Source: Salifodinibacter halophilus (lineage in GTDB: Bacteria; Pseudomonadota; Gammaproteobacteria; Nevskiales; Salinisphaeraceae). From it: a DNA stretch of 64,000 bases. The stretch covers positions 1,922,001 to 1,986,000 of the forward strand of contig JABEEB010000001.1 in NCBI GenBank assembly GCA_012999515.1. The letters are read 5' to 3'. The notes below the pieces were generated by a model. The model made no database searches. It was not told where the DNA came from and was given only the letters and a program-made list of their open reading frames with translations. Shown here in pieces: positions 19,104 through 29,000 of the stretch (its first letter is position 1; every line of letters starts with the position of its first letter). The position numbers were made by a program, and so were the translations under genes.

Positions 19104-20583
19104 GGGTGAGTGCCTCGTCGAGTCGGAAACGTTGTGCGAGGCCGAGCGCGGCGGTGCGCTTGATGCGCGCGCGCGTGTAATCGGCAAGTGCGCTTATGCG
19201 TTGCTGTCGGGCGCTAGCCAAAGCGCTCTGGGCATCGACCACGGCGATATTATTGCGCGTGCCGTTTTTGAAACGGCGGCGCGCTTGTCCCAGCTCAGCA
19301 TTAGCCTGGCTGAGATTGGCACGCGCGGCGCGCACTTCGGTGGCCAGGGTTTGTAGTGTACGGCGTGCGACGCGCACGTTTTGCGCCACGGCGCGCTGTT
19401 TGTCGTGCAGCTCAACCCGATCTTGGCTTAGCTGGCCGGCTGCACTGTCGATGTGTCCCGAGATTGCGCCGCCATTGAACAGTGGCACGCTGATTTGGGC
19501 GCCGATACGATAGGTTGTGTCTTCATTGCGTGTCGGTGTGTTGCCAGCCGTGCCAAAGGCGCCCTTGACCGATAACGTCGGCAGCCGGCGGGCGCGTGCC
19601 GCGCTCAAATTTTTCTTGCCTTTGGCGACTTGGTCTTTGGCCACTGTGATGTCGCTACGGTTGGCGAGTGCACGTTGCACGGCGCCGTCCGCAGTTGCCA
19701 GCGGCACGGGCAAAAATGTTAGCTGGTTGGCCAGGGCGAGGGGCTGGCTGAGATCCATGCCAATTGTCCGTTTCAGCTTGATGGCCGCGCGCGTTCGGTT
19801 CGTGCGCGCCCGAGCTAGACGTGTCTCGGCTCGAGCCTTGCGGGTTTTAGCGCGTGCGACGTCGACCGCCGTTGCCACGCCCACGCGTTTTTGCCCTTGG
19901 GCCAGCGAGAGCAGTTTTTGGGCTAGTTTGGCATCCGCCTGCGCTGCCGTGATTTTCTGCTTCGCGGCCAGCACATCGACATACTGGCGTGCGGTTTGGG
20001 CCGCGACTTTCGTGCGCGCGGCACGCAGACGGGCGGAGGCGGCGTGTGCGCCTTTTTGGGCGGCGTGATAGCGCTGCCAGGCGCTATAGTCGAAGATTTT
20101 CTGTTCCAACGACAGATTGGCCTGAAAGCGGTCATAGGTGATAGTCGAAGGAAACGAGGGTTGTTGTCCGGGCGGCAGTGGCAATGACGAAAAAGCCGAG
20201 CCGAAATCAAGGCCGCGCGCCTTGAGATTGTTGCGCTGGCGACTCTGTGTGATGTGTCCGGATAGATGCGGCAAAAGCGCCGAGCGCGCCTGCGTGCGCT
20301 GACCCGCAGCCGCCTGGCGTCCGGCTGCAGCCGATCGGGTGCGGGGGTTGGTCGCCAGAGCGTCGTTTATGGCTGACTGTAGACTAAGTTCTGGCTGTTT
20401 GCCGGTATGCGTCTGCTTGGGTGGCGTTTGACCCGATGACGCGGCGAGAACGCTGCTGCTCGCCGCGAGTAATCCGGCGCCGGCACAGGCCGCCATAAGC
20501 GTGTTTTTACGCCGAACGCGGATGTTGTCCGCGCGGCTCGCGAACCGAGAGTGGCCGGATCGGTGTAGACGGAGAGCAGACAC
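19093..20583 (-). CDS. TolC-family outer membrane channel
   Basis: 496 residues, GTG start. An N-terminal signal peptide is likely after an Arg-rich extension: hydrophobic segment near residues 28-48 ending VLAAS. The body contains two OEP repeats with long helical, Ala-rich stretches; first repeat ELSLQSAINDALATNPRTRSA, and YRIGAQISVPLFNGG at the second barrel. It forms the trimeric exit duct of the EmrAB pump that follows. The start could also lie at an internal codon about 25 residues in, nearer the signal peptide. Confidence 0.9.
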   Translation of the reverse strand: MSALRLHRSGHSRFASRADNIRVRRKNTLMAACAGAGLLAASSSVLAASSGQTPPKQTHTGKQPELSLQSAINDALATNPRTRSAAAGRQAAAGQRTQARSALLPHLSGHITQSRQRNNLKARGLDFGSAFSSLPLPPGQQPSFPSTITYDRFQANLSLEQKIFDYSAWQRYHAAQKGAHAASARLRAARTKVAAQTARQYVDVLAAKQKITAAQADAKLAQKLLSLAQGQKRVGVATAVDVARAKTRKARAETRLARARTNRTRAAIKLKRTIGMDLSQPLALANQLTFLPVPLATADGAVQRALANRSDITVAKDQVAKGKKNLSAARARRLPTLSVKGAFGTAGNTPTRNEDTTYRIGAQISVPLFNGGAISGHIDSAAGQLSQDRVELHDKQRAVAQNVRVARRTLQTLATEVRAARANLSQANAELGQARRRFKNGTRNNIAVVDAQSALASARQQRISALADYTRARIKRTAALGLAQRFRLDEALTHGQ

Positions 20584-20765
20584 GGCGCGGAGCCTAGCAT
20601 TTGGCTAACGTACGGTCGAGTATGGAGGTGTGTCGCTGGTTGCGCTAGATGCGCCTCGAACGCCGGCGCAAGGAGCCGGCTGGCTGGCGATGTCGTGGGG
20701 CGCGCGGGCGGCGCGGCATCGTGGCGATCGGTGCGGCTTTCGTGCTTAGGTATGCGCCCCGAGGG

Positions 20766-21761
20766 TTAGCGGGCGTTGACCGCGTTTGGGTCGATCCGTT
20801 TGACCGGCGCGAATGAGCCGACCAGGCTTATTTCGGGCTCCAGCCAGTATCCGGTGTGGCTATATACAGTCTGTTGGATGTGCATGATCAATGCGCAGAC
20901 GTCGGCGGCCGTGGCGCCGTCGTGGTTAATGAGAATGTTGGCATGGCGTTCGGAGATTGCGGCGCCGCCGTGGGTGAAGCCTTTCAGGTTGCATTCGTCG
21001 ATCAGGCGGCCGGCGCCGATGCCTTCGATCTTTTGGAAAATTGAGCCGGCCGACGGCTGGCTGTCCAGTGGTGGATGGCGCGCTGCGCGCCAGGCCAGGT
21101 TTTGCTCCATGATGCGCGTCAGCGAATGGGCGGGCGCGGGTTCTAGTTCGAAGCAGGCGCTCAGGACGATGTCGTCGCGGCGGTGCAGAATTGAGTGGTC
21201 GTAGCCGAACTCGAAGTAATCCGGGCCCACGATGAGGCGTTGGTTATCGGCGGTTAGCAGCGCGGCTGACTGTAGAATTTCGCCGATGTACAAAGTTCGG
21301 TCGCGTTCGGGCGCGGGCGAGAGAAAGTGAAGGTTTTGCCAGAGTGCGCCACCGATAGTCGACGGGATGCCCACATAATGCTCGAGGCCTGAAAGCCCGC
21401 GTTCAACGGCGGCTTCGATCACGTCGGGATAGACTGCTGCGCCCGAAGCGGCGCTTAGCGTCGTACCACGCACTGAGATTTCGTTGGCTCTGTTGGCGAT
21501 AACTAGCCCGTCGAAACCGCGGTCACCGATCAGAATATTGGCGCCTTTGCCGAGTACGAAATAATCGACACCGAGCTCGCGCGCAACACGCACGCACTGG
21601 GCCAGTGCCTCGGGCGTCTGGGGTTCGGCGAAAAAGTTCGCTGGACCGCCGATGCCGAAACTCGTATGCGGCGCAAGCGGTACGTTGCGAGTCAGTATGT
21701 CACCGAGACGCTTGGTGAGGGCGCGCTGTTGGATCGGGGTGGGCTGGTTGGGGTCGCGCAT
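20766..21761 (-). CDS. murB: UDP-N-acetylenolpyruvoylglucosamine reductase MurB
   Basis: 331 residues. An FAD enzyme that makes UDP-N-acetylmuramic acid in peptidoglycan synthesis. N-terminal NVPLAPHTSFGIGGPANFFAEP and FVLGKGANILIGD form the FAD site. LEHYVGIPSTIGGALWQNL belongs to the core. SAGSIFQKIEG carries the catalytic Ser, and the C-terminal part has GFTHGGAAISERHANILIN with a conserved Glu later (WLEPEISLVG). Stands alone; the gene upstream is divergent. Confidence 0.95.
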   Translation of the reverse strand: MRDPNQPTPIQQRALTKRLGDILTRNVPLAPHTSFGIGGPANFFAEPQTPEALAQCVRVARELGVDYFVLGKGANILIGDRGFDGLVIANRANEISVRGTTLSAASGAAVYPDVIEAAVERGLSGLEHYVGIPSTIGGALWQNLHFLSPAPERDRTLYIGEILQSAALLTADNQRLIVGPDYFEFGYDHSILHRRDDIVLSACFELEPAPAHSLTRIMEQNLAWRAARHPPLDSQPSAGSIFQKIEGIGAGRLIDECNLKGFTHGGAAISERHANILINHDGATAADVCALIMHIQQTVYSHTGYWLEPEISLVGSFAPVKRIDPNAVNAR

Positions 21762-21835
21762 CAGCTTTTGGTTAGTGGAACGTCGACAGCATGTCGGCGG
21801 ATTATAATTGGCACGATGGTTTCAGCGGGCGAAGC

Positions 21836-22507
21836 ATGATTGAAAGTAGCAATAACCGGTGGTCGGTCGCGGTGTTTGATCTCGACGCCACGTTGACCCG
21901 GTTCGACACGCTTTTGCCGTTTGTGGTCGGTTATCTGCGCCATGTCAGAAAGCGTCGGGTTCTGGCTCTTTTGCGGCTGCTGCCGTGTTTATTCTGCGTC
22001 TGGCGCTGGCGGGATTTGACGTGGTGGAAACATCAAACGCTTGCTGTGTTGCTAGGCGGTGAGCCGCGCACACGGATCGAGGCGTGGGCCGAGACGTTCG
22101 CCCAGCGTGTCGTGGCGAATGGCCTGCGTGCCGAAGGTTTGGCAACGCTGCGCCGCCATCAGGCCGCTGGTGCGCGCGTGGTGCTGGCTTCGGCCAGTGT
22201 GGATATTTATGTCGAACCGATCGCGCGCGCGCTCGGTATCCACGAAGTGCTCGCAACGCGCTCGTGTTGGGATGCACACGGGCGGCTGCATGGCCTGGCC
22301 GGCGCCAATTGTCGTGATGCCGAAAAACTCGAACGCGTGCGTGTGTTATCGGGTATGCCGGCCGACGGCTCCGGTGTGATTGCTTACTCAGATTCCCACG
22401 CCGATTTGCCGCTTCTTGGCTGGGCGGAGCGCGGTGTCGCTGTTTGCCCGTCCCGGCGCCTTTTACGTCGAGTCGCCGGGCTCGAACTCGAGATCGCGCG
22501 GTGGTAA
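21836..22507 (+). CDS. HAD superfamily (IB) phosphatase
   Basis: 223 residues from the ATG at 21836; an ATG at 21791 would add 15 residues without family character. HAD motif I is VFDLDATLTRFD, with the nucleophile and the acid two residues later. Motif II is VVLASASVDIYVEPIA, and motif III/IV is IAYSDSHADLPLLG. The layout resembles the SerB-like/PGPase-like IB family. A hydrophobic stretch near residues 40-70 (LALLRLLPCLFCVWRW) may touch the membrane. Substrate cannot be read from sequence. Confidence 0.85.
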   Translation: MIESSNNRWSVAVFDLDATLTRFDTLLPFVVGYLRHVRKRRVLALLRLLPCLFCVWRWRDLTWWKHQTLAVLLGGEPRTRIEAWAETFAQRVVANGLRAEGLATLRRHQAAGARVVLASASVDIYVEPIARALGIHEVLATRSCWDAHGRLHGLAGANCRDAEKLERVRVLSGMPADGSGVIAYSDSHADLPLLGWAERGVAVCPSRRLLRRVAGLELEIARW

Positions 22508-22550
22508 TGCGTTTCCGGCGAGCGGCGGGGACTGGGCGTATGAGCAGGTT

Positions 22551-23819
22551 TTAACCGCCGAAGCCGAGCCGAAGTGCCCAGAAATAGGCCGCGCTGAAAA
22601 GCGCAGCCCCTGGTAGCGTTAACACCCAACCCAGCGCGACCGTGCCGAGCACACTGAGGTCCAGCGCCCGCATACCGCGCGCCAGGCCGACACCGAGCAC
22701 AGCGCCGACTAGCGTCTGGGTCGTGGAGATCGGGATGCCGAACCAGGTCGCCAGAATAATGGTGATGGCCGTGGCCAGCTCGGCGCAGAAGCCGCGCGTG
22801 GGCGTCAGTTGGGTGATGCGGCGCCCGATGGTGTGCATGACGCGGTAGCCATAGGTCGCCAAGCCGAAAACGATGCCGAGGCCGCCGAGCACCAACACCC
22901 AGCCGGCCAGATCGGTTTGCGCGGTGAGCGCGCCCGGATGCGCTATGACGCTGGCAACAGCGGCGACGGGGCCGATGGCGTTTGCGACGTCATTGGAACC
23001 GTGGGCGAAAGCCATGACCGTGGCCGTAAAGATCTGCGCATAGCCGAATATGCGCTCGACGTTGCGAAAGCGATCGGTGGCTGAGGTTTTGGCGCTGAGC
23101 AGGAACCGCCGTAGACCGATTTTGCTGAGGGCGGCAAAAATGAAGGCGATGCCGGCGGCGCTCGCGATTCCAACGGGAAGCGATGGTGCGACGGCGACGT
23201 GGGCAAGGCCTTTGACCAATGTCACCAGCGCGACGACGAATGCCGCCAGAAATAGATAATAGGGAGCAAACCGTCGCGCGCCCTCGGACGGGTCTCGATG
23301 GTTGAGCACCAGAGTGCGCAGCGACTCGAAAAGGACGAATGCGACACTGCCGGCGATTATGGGGGAAGCGACCCAACTGAGCGCGATCTTGCCGACCGTG
23401 GACCAATCGACGTGGCTTGATCCCACTGCCGCCAGTGCGAACCCGAGGATACCGCCGACGATGGATTGGCCCGTGGATACCGGCAGGCCGCGCAGTGAAG
23501 TGACAAGCAGTAGCGTGCCGGCGCCCAGCAGCGAGGCGAGCATACCGAGGACCAGCACCCCGGGCTGCTCGGTGAATACCGACGACTTGACCAGCCCGCT
23601 GCTAATGGTCTGGGTGACTTGCCCTCCGGCCAGCCAAGCGCCGAGAAATTCGAATATGCCGGCAATGAGCACGGCTTGCCAGATCCGGATCGCACCGGAA
23701 CCGACGGAGGTGCCCATGGCATTGGCAACGTCGTTGGCGCCAATGCCCCAAGCCATGAAAAAACCGAAGATGCACGCCAGGATCAGCAGTAGATCGGCGT
23801 GCTGGGCGATTAGATTCAC
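22551..23819 (-). CDS. pit: Pit-type inorganic phosphate transporter
   Basis: 422 residues, GTG start, about ten membrane segments. The two inverted PHO-4 signatures are visible: GIGANDVANAMGTSVGSGAI in the N-terminal half and AFAHGSNDVANAIGPVAAV in the C-terminal half. These belong to the Na+/H+-coupled phosphate or metal-phosphate symporters of the PiT family. No PhoU-like gene adjoins it. Converges with the preceding HAD phosphatase gene, 43 bases between stops. Confidence 0.93.
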   Translation of the reverse strand: MNLIAQHADLLLILACIFGFFMAWGIGANDVANAMGTSVGSGAIRIWQAVLIAGIFEFLGAWLAGGQVTQTISSGLVKSSVFTEQPGVLVLGMLASLLGAGTLLLVTSLRGLPVSTGQSIVGGILGFALAAVGSSHVDWSTVGKIALSWVASPIIAGSVAFVLFESLRTLVLNHRDPSEGARRFAPYYLFLAAFVVALVTLVKGLAHVAVAPSLPVGIASAAGIAFIFAALSKIGLRRFLLSAKTSATDRFRNVERIFGYAQIFTATVMAFAHGSNDVANAIGPVAAVASVIAHPGALTAQTDLAGWVLVLGGLGIVFGLATYGYRVMHTIGRRITQLTPTRGFCAELATAITIILATWFGIPISTTQTLVGAVLGVGLARGMRALDLSVLGTVALGWVLTLPGAALFSAAYFWALRLGFGG

Positions 23820-23995
23820 GCGGTACGCACGTTTACGTGGGTTCGATTATGCTGCAAAGCGGGTACGCTACGGCCGATTTCGTTCAACGAAAGCCCCAAG
23901 CGCCTCGGCCTTCAAGTTGGTGTCGACGGCCGGGCAGTATGTATCGTCCGTGACAGTCTAGCCCAATAAGCAATGCACGCCTATAGTGAATTCGG

Positions 23996-24361
23996 CTACT
24001 TGAAGCGGATCGGCTCGCGCGTGGTGCCTGCTTGCTCGATGCGTCGCAGATAGTCGGCCCAATTGGCGTCGAAGTTGTCGCCCAGCGAGCGGAGCTCGTC
24101 CCAGGTATAGATCCCGGTATTATGGCCATCATCGAAGTTGATCTGGATGGCGTAATTGCCTACTGCTTCGATCGAATTGGCGCCGACCTCGCGCTTGTTG
24201 GTGACCAATTCCATTGGCCCGCCGTGGCCGCGGACTTCGGCCGACGGCGAATAAACCCGCAGATATTCCAGCGGCAACTCGAAGTGGGCGCCGTCGGGGT
24301 AAGCGACAACCAGCGTTTTCGATTGGCGCTTGAGCGTAATGTTGTCGGGTGCTTCAGCCAT
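23996..24361 (-). CDS. DUF971 (GBBH-like N-terminal domain) protein
   Basis: 121 residues from the ATG at 24361. Small protein with the domain also found at the N-terminus of gamma-butyrobetaine hydroxylases: LKRQSKTLVVAYPDGAHFEL, LRVYSPSAEV, and DDGHNTGIYTWDELRSLG. The same family occurs in Fe-S/Mrp-type proteins. It sits 19 bases downstream of hslU and is probably cotranscribed; hslVU-DUF971 is a common gammaproteobacterial neighbourhood. Function unknown. Confidence 0.88.
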   Translation of the reverse strand: MAEAPDNITLKRQSKTLVVAYPDGAHFELPLEYLRVYSPSAEVRGHGGPMELVTNKREVGANSIEAVGNYAIQINFDDGHNTGIYTWDELRSLGDNFDANWADYLRRIEQAGTTREPIRFK

Positions 24362-24380
24362 GGTGACGCGATCCTGCGCG

Positions 24381-25796
24381 CTACAGGATGTAGCGCGACA
24401 GGTCCTCGTCGGCGGCCAGGTCGGACAAGCGCGTGTCGACATAATTGGCATCGATGCGCACGGTCTCGCCCGTCCGTTCCGAGCCGTCGAACGAGATCTC
24501 GTCCATCAATCGCTCCATGACCGTGTGTAGCCGGCGTGCGCCGATATTCTCGGTGCCTTCGTTGACCGTGAACGCGATTTCGGCGATGCGCTGAACGCCG
24601 TCGTCGGCAAATGCTACGTCCACATTTTCTACGCCGAGCAGAGCGGTGTACTGATCCGTCAGGGAGTAATCCGGCTCGGTCAGGATGCGCACGAAGTCTT
24701 CGGCCTGTAGCGCGCTCAATTCGACTCGGATAGGCAAACGGCCCTGCAGTTCGGGGATTAGATCCGATGGAGTGGCGACATGGAATGCGCCCGAGGCGAT
24801 GAATAGGATGTGGTCGGTGCGAACTGAGCCGTATTTGGTCGAGATCGTCGAGCCTTCGACCAACGGCAGCAGGTCGCGCTGGACGCCTTCGCGCGAAACG
24901 TCGCCACCGGAGCCGCCTGCTTCACTGCTGCGACAGACCTTGTCGAGCTCGTCGATGAACACGATGCCCGCGTTTTCGACGAGCTGAATCGCATCGGCCT
25001 TGATCTGTTCTTCGTCAATCAGGTTGGCCGCTTCTTCGTCGACCAGCGCGTCATAGGCATCCTTGATACGCATTTTCTTGCGTTCGGACTTCTGATTGGC
25101 GTTGTTCTGGAACATGGATTGGAGTTGATTGGTCATCTCCTCCATGCCCGGCGGTGCCATGATCTCGAAGCTCTGCCCGGATTGGCGCAACTCGATTTCG
25201 ATCTCGTTGTCGTCGAGTTTGCCTTCGCGTAGGCGCTTACGGAAAACCTGGCGTGTCGCCGTGGATTCGGTGGCCTGTTGATCGCTTTCGGACCAATTGC
25301 TGTTGTCGGCGCTCGGCAGCAGTGCGTCGAGGATGCGCTCTTCGGCGGCTTCTCTTGCTTGAGATTCGACACGCTCTTTGGCCGATTCACGCGTCATCTT
25401 GATGCCATTTTCCACCAAGTCGCGGATGATCGAGTCGACTTCGCGCCCAACGTAACCGACCTCGGTGAATTTGCTGGCCTCGATTTTCATGAACGGCGCG
25501 TTCGCCAGCCGTGCCAGACGGCGCGCGACCTCGGTTTTACCGACGCCGGTCGGGCCGATCATCAGGATGTTTTTGGGCGTGATCTCGGCGCGGATGTTTT
25601 CATCCAGCTGCATCCGCCGCCAGCGGTTTCTGAGGGCGATCGCGACCGCGCGCTTGGCCTCGCTCTGGCCGACGATGTGCCGATCTAGCTCGGCGACGAT
25701 CTGCGACGGCGTCAGTTCGGTGTCAGCCGGCAGGATCGGTGTCTGATTGTCTTCGCTGTCGCTAGCGACGAGCTCGTTTGATGCTTGCTCAGCCAT
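24381..25796 (-). CDS. hslU: HslU, ATPase of the HslUV protease
   Basis: 471 residues. An AAA+ unfoldase that feeds proteins to HslV. It has [34 protein letters not shown]-type text at the N-terminus, Walker [15 protein letters not shown], an inserted I-domain (about residues 110-235, acidic and Gln-rich), Walker [11 protein letters not shown], and the C-terminal sensor region [16 protein letters not shown]. The last residues (LSRYIL) match the tail that docks on HslV. Its start overlaps the hslV stop by eight bases. Confidence 0.97.
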   Translation of the reverse strand: MAEQASNELVASDSEDNQTPILPADTELTPSQIVAELDRHIVGQSEAKRAVAIALRNRWRRMQLDENIRAEITPKNILMIGPTGVGKTEVARRLARLANAPFMKIEASKFTEVGYVGREVDSIIRDLVENGIKMTRESAKERVESQAREAAEERILDALLPSADNSNWSESDQQATESTATRQVFRKRLREGKLDDNEIEIELRQSGQSFEIMAPPGMEEMTNQLQSMFQNNANQKSERKKMRIKDAYDALVDEEAANLIDEEQIKADAIQLVENAGIVFIDELDKVCRSSEAGGSGGDVSREGVQRDLLPLVEGSTISTKYGSVRTDHILFIASGAFHVATPSDLIPELQGRLPIRVELSALQAEDFVRILTEPDYSLTDQYTALLGVENVDVAFADDGVQRIAEIAFTVNEGTENIGARRLHTVMERLMDEISFDGSERTGETVRIDANYVDTRLSDLAADEDLSRYIL

Positions 25797-26331
25797 TGTC
25801 GAGAACCTCGACGGTGATGTGGTGATTGGTGTAAACGCAGGTATCGGCGGCGATATTCATCGCGCGGTCGGCGATAGTGGGCGCGTCCAGCTCGGTATTC
25901 TCGGCCAGCGCACGGCCCGCCGACTGCGCGAACGGTCCGCCCGAGCCGATTGCCAGGCATGCATGCTCGGGCTCGATCACGTCGCCGTTACCGGAGATCA
26001 TCAGGGTGGTTTCCGCGTCGGCTACCAGCAGCAAGGCTTCGAGTCGCCGTAAAGCGCGGTCGGTGCGCCAGTCCTTGGCAATCTCAACAGCGGCCTTGGT
26101 GAGTTGGCCGTTATGGGATTTGAGTTTGCCTTCGAAGCGCTCGAACAGGGTGAAGGCGTCGGCGGTGCCACCGGCGAAACCGGCGAGGACTTTGTCATGA
26201 TAAAGCCGCCGCACCTTCCGAGCGTTGCCTTTGAGCATGGTGTCGCCCAGCGAGACTTGGCCATCGCCCGCTACGGCGATCTGCCCGGCCTGGCGCACGG
26301 CGAGAATGGTTGTGCCGTCGAATTGATTCAC
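25789..26331 (-). CDS. hslV: HslV, proteolytic subunit of HslUV
   Basis: 180 residues, GTG start. A threonine protease that forms two hexameric rings. The frame begins with a six-residue leader (MNQFDG) before [20 protein letters not shown]; the leader must be removed to free the N-terminal Thr nucleophile, unlike E. coli HslV where only Met is removed. [28 protein letters not shown] and [15 protein letters not shown] are conserved. It has its own heat-shock promoter and leads hslU. Confidence 0.97.
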   Translation of the reverse strand: MNQFDGTTILAVRQAGQIAVAGDGQVSLGDTMLKGNARKVRRLYHDKVLAGFAGGTADAFTLFERFEGKLKSHNGQLTKAAVEIAKDWRTDRALRRLEALLLVADAETTLMISGNGDVIEPEHACLAIGSGGPFAQSAGRALAENTELDAPTIADRAMNIAADTCVYTNHHITVEVLDNG

Positions 26332-26366
26332 GTCGATGTCTGTGATTCGAAATGTCGATACAACCG

Positions 26367-26394
26367 AGGTGGGGCCGTCGACGCGGGTTTCAAC
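26367..26394 (-). promoter_or_regulatory. Sigma-32-type heat-shock promoter of hslV
   Basis: On the minus strand, GTTGAAA (26394-26388), a 13-base spacer, then CCCCACCT (26374-26367). This matches the sigma-32 consensus CTTGAAA ... CCCCATnT at all but one base in the -35 and one in the -10 element. The hslV start lies 36 bases downstream, giving a short leader. It fits the known heat-shock control of hslVU. Confidence 0.82.
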
Positions 26395-26432
26395 GTCCTC
26401 GGGGTTCTGGGAGCGTGTTATCTGGGCACGCG

Positions 26433-27383
26433 TTAAGTGTTATCACTCTGATCTTTTTCTGCTGTGTGTGCGCGTGGATGGGCCTGATCGTAGACCGTGG
26501 CCAGGCGTGAAAAATCCAGATGTGTATAGACCTGCGTGGTCGCGATTTGGGCGTGGCCGAGCAGATCTTGCACGGCGCGTAGGTCGCCGGCGGATTCCAG
26601 CAGGTGTGTGGCAAACGAATGCCGTAGTTTGTGCGGATATAGGTGCACCGGCAGGCCATGGCGCGTGGCCCAGCTCGTCAAACGTTTTGCGATGCTTGAC
26701 CGCGATAGCCGGGAGCCACGCATGGAAACGAACAACGCCGGCTCGTCGGCGTCACGCCAGCCGGCTCGGATTGGCAGCCAGGCCCGTAGCGCGCCACAGG
26801 CCCGACCGCCTATGGGCACGATGCGTTCGCGGTTGCCTTTGCCGATGACTCGCGCCTGGCCGTTCGTTAGATCGATGTTGGTCAGGTCCAGGCCAATCGC
26901 TTCGGCCAGGCGAATGCCGGTGGAATAGAGCAATTCGATTAGCGCGTGGTCGCGGGTCTCGACATCGCTGCCCGGCGCTTGATCGAGCGCCGCGCTCAGG
27001 TCGTCGACATCCACGGTTTCGGGTAGCCGCTCGCCGCGTTTGGGCGCGCGCACGTCGATGGCCGGGTTGTCGTCGGCTTCGCCTCGTCGGATCAGCCAGA
27101 CGTAAAGGCTGCGCAGGCTGGCTAACAGCCGCGCGATGCCGGCCGGTGCCCGGCCTTGTCGATGGCGGTGGGCGACCAGCGCCCGGACATCGGTTGTAGT
27201 GATATCGGTCCAGCGGGCGGCGCCGCGCTCGGCGAAGAATTCAGCGGTCGCGATCAAGTCGCGCTGGTAGGCGGCGCAGGTGTGTTCGGATGCGCGGCGC
27301 TCGACGGTTAGTGCCTCGATGAATCCGTCAACCGTTGGTGTCAGCGACTCGGCTGCGTGATCGGCCTCGCGCGCCGCGCCCAT
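26433..27383 (-). CDS. xerC: Tyrosine recombinase XerC
   Basis: 316 residues from the ATG at 27383. N-terminal SAM-like core-binding domain ([20 protein letters not shown], then [10 protein letters not shown]). The catalytic domain shows Arg in [12 protein letters not shown], Lys in [42 protein letters not shown] and the Tyr nucleophile near YTHLDF. With XerD it resolves chromosome dimers at dif. The neighbours dapF and DUF484 confirm xerC rather than an integron or phage integrase. Confidence 0.95.
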   Translation of the reverse strand: MGAAREADHAAESLTPTVDGFIEALTVERRASEHTCAAYQRDLIATAEFFAERGAARWTDITTTDVRALVAHRHRQGRAPAGIARLLASLRSLYVWLIRRGEADDNPAIDVRAPKRGERLPETVDVDDLSAALDQAPGSDVETRDHALIELLYSTGIRLAEAIGLDLTNIDLTNGQARVIGKGNRERIVPIGGRACGALRAWLPIRAGWRDADEPALFVSMRGSRLSRSSIAKRLTSWATRHGLPVHLYPHKLRHSFATHLLESAGDLRAVQDLLGHAQIATTQVYTHLDFSRLATVYDQAHPRAHTAEKDQSDNT

Positions 27384-27390
27384 GGTGCGC

Positions 27391-28107
27391 TTACGCCGGT
27401 CCGTTCGAGCCCAGCAGCCGCCGCAACGCGGTGGTCGCCAATTGCCCCGTGAGCTCCAGAAACAGCGTGCCCATATCTGGCACGAAGCGCTCAGGATCGG
27501 TGCTGCCCAGCACAAGCGCACCGCTGGTCGCGCGTTTGCCGAGTGGGATCATGGCCGCGCTCTCTATGCGGTTCTGGCTGTCGCTATCAGCACCAAATAG
27601 GGCGTGGATTTGTTGCTCTTCGAGTGCGCCGACGATTGGTTTGCCACGGCGAAAAACATTGGTCAGCGCGCGACTGGCGTCGGTATCGGGCGGCAGTCGA
27701 TGGATGTCGTTGGGTAGCACAGCATCCTCGCTGTCGAGGCCGACGAAGATGTGATCGACATTGAGTTCGTCTTTTGCGACCTGGCTAAAATCGGTCACAA
27801 ACGAATCGATGTCGACCATACCCACGAAAACCTGGGCCAGGCGGTTGATCTGATTCACGCGTTGTTCGTTGTTACGCGCGGTATCGACGAGCTGACTATA
27901 GCGTTGCTGGAGCGTGCGGTTGGTTTCGCGCAGTGTGTTGACCTGGCGCTCGATCAACGACGCGGCACTGCCGCTTTGGTGTTGCATCTCCAGTGTTTCG
28001 AGCACTTCGGGGTGGCGTTCGAGGAATCGCGGATTCTGCTCGAGGTAAGTCGCGATCTCGTCTTCGTCGAGTTGCTCGGCTACGGCTCGTGTTTCTGCTT
28101 GGCTCAT
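27391..28107 (-). CDS. DUF484 family protein
   Basis: 238 residues from the ATG at 28107 (MSQAETRAVAEQLDEDEIA). A GAF-like domain protein of unknown function that almost always lies between dapF and xerC. Typical text: EDEIATYLEQNPRFLERHPEVLETLEMQH, then a coiled-coil stretch (LIERQVNTLRETNRTLQQRYSQLV), then the GAF-like half with FVPDMGTLFLELTGQLATTALRR. Only seven bases separate it from xerC, so the two are probably one transcript. Confidence 0.93.
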   Translation of the reverse strand: MSQAETRAVAEQLDEDEIATYLEQNPRFLERHPEVLETLEMQHQSGSAASLIERQVNTLRETNRTLQQRYSQLVDTARNNEQRVNQINRLAQVFVGMVDIDSFVTDFSQVAKDELNVDHIFVGLDSEDAVLPNDIHRLPPDTDASRALTNVFRRGKPIVGALEEQQIHALFGADSDSQNRIESAAMIPLGKRATSGALVLGSTDPERFVPDMGTLFLELTGQLATTALRRLLGSNGPA

Positions 28108-28159
28108 CACTTATTATCGTTAACTGACTGGGCAGTGGCCCGCGCCCACCTGCGTAATG

Positions 28160-28993
28160 TTACTCCAAATTGATTGTGCCATCGAAAACATGGCTGGCGG
28201 GGCCGCTCAAATAGACGGGGTGGCCCGGCCCGGACCAGTCCACGGTGACTTGGCCGCCCGGGAGTTTGGCCGTGACGTTGTCGTCGAGTCGGCTGCGGCG
28301 AATGCCTGAAACCACCGCCGCCGCAGCCGCGCTGCCGCAGGCCAGCGTTTGGCCGGCACCGCGTTCGAAAACGCGAAGTTTTATATGGTTGCGCGCTACA
28401 GTCTCGCAAAAATCGGCGTTGACGCGATGTTCGAACGCGGGGTGGTTCTCCAGCGCTGGGCCGAGTCCAGCGACGTCGGCGCGATTGATGTCGCCGACGT
28501 CGATGATGGCGTGCGGGTTGCCGACCGCGACTGCGTCGAATACAACCGTTTGTGTGGCGACGTCGTCCAGTCGATATTGCGTTGCCGCGTTGAAGCCATT
28601 CAGCCCGATATTTGCCGGTTCGAAATTCGGCACGCCGAGTGCAGCGCGGTACTGGTTATCGCCGAGTGTTTCGACGTCGATGCGCCCGTTGCGGGTAGCT
28701 AAACGGGTCACACCTGCCTGATGCAGGCCGCGCTCGGCGATAAAGCGCGCGAGACAACGCGCACCATTGCCGCACTGCTCGGATTCGCTGCCGTCAGCAT
28801 TGATGATGCGGTACCCGAAATCCGCGTCGACATGTTCTGTCGGCTCGACCAGAAGGATCTGGTCGCAGCCGATGCCGACATGGCGGTCGGCGATGAAAGC
28901 CGCACGCTCGGCGTCGAGCGTGATCGGATTGGTAACGGCATCGAAGACAACAAAATCGTTACCGAGGCCGTGCATTTTGGCGAAATCGAGCAT
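28160..28993 (-). CDS. dapF: Diaminopimelate epimerase
   Basis: 277 residues. It epimerises LL- to meso-diaminopimelate for lysine and peptidoglycan. The two catalytic Cys are visible: GSESEQCGNGARCLARFI and GAGQTLACGSAAAAAV. Other family text: FAKMHGLGNDFVVFD and GIGCDQILLVEPT. It is followed by DUF484 and xerC in the usual order. Confidence 0.97.
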   Translation of the reverse strand: MLDFAKMHGLGNDFVVFDAVTNPITLDAERAAFIADRHVGIGCDQILLVEPTEHVDADFGYRIINADGSESEQCGNGARCLARFIAERGLHQAGVTRLATRNGRIDVETLGDNQYRAALGVPNFEPANIGLNGFNAATQYRLDDVATQTVVFDAVAVGNPHAIIDVGDINRADVAGLGPALENHPAFEHRVNADFCETVARNHIKLRVFERGAGQTLACGSAAAAAVVSGIRRSRLDDNVTAKLPGGQVTVDWSGPGHPVYLSGPASHVFDGTINLE

Positions 28994-29000
28994 CGGTGGG

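Noticed and set aside
26433-27383. XerC as a phage or integron integrase marking a mobile element
   Set aside because: The dapF-DUF484-xerC order and lack of attachment repeats show it is the chromosomal recombinase.
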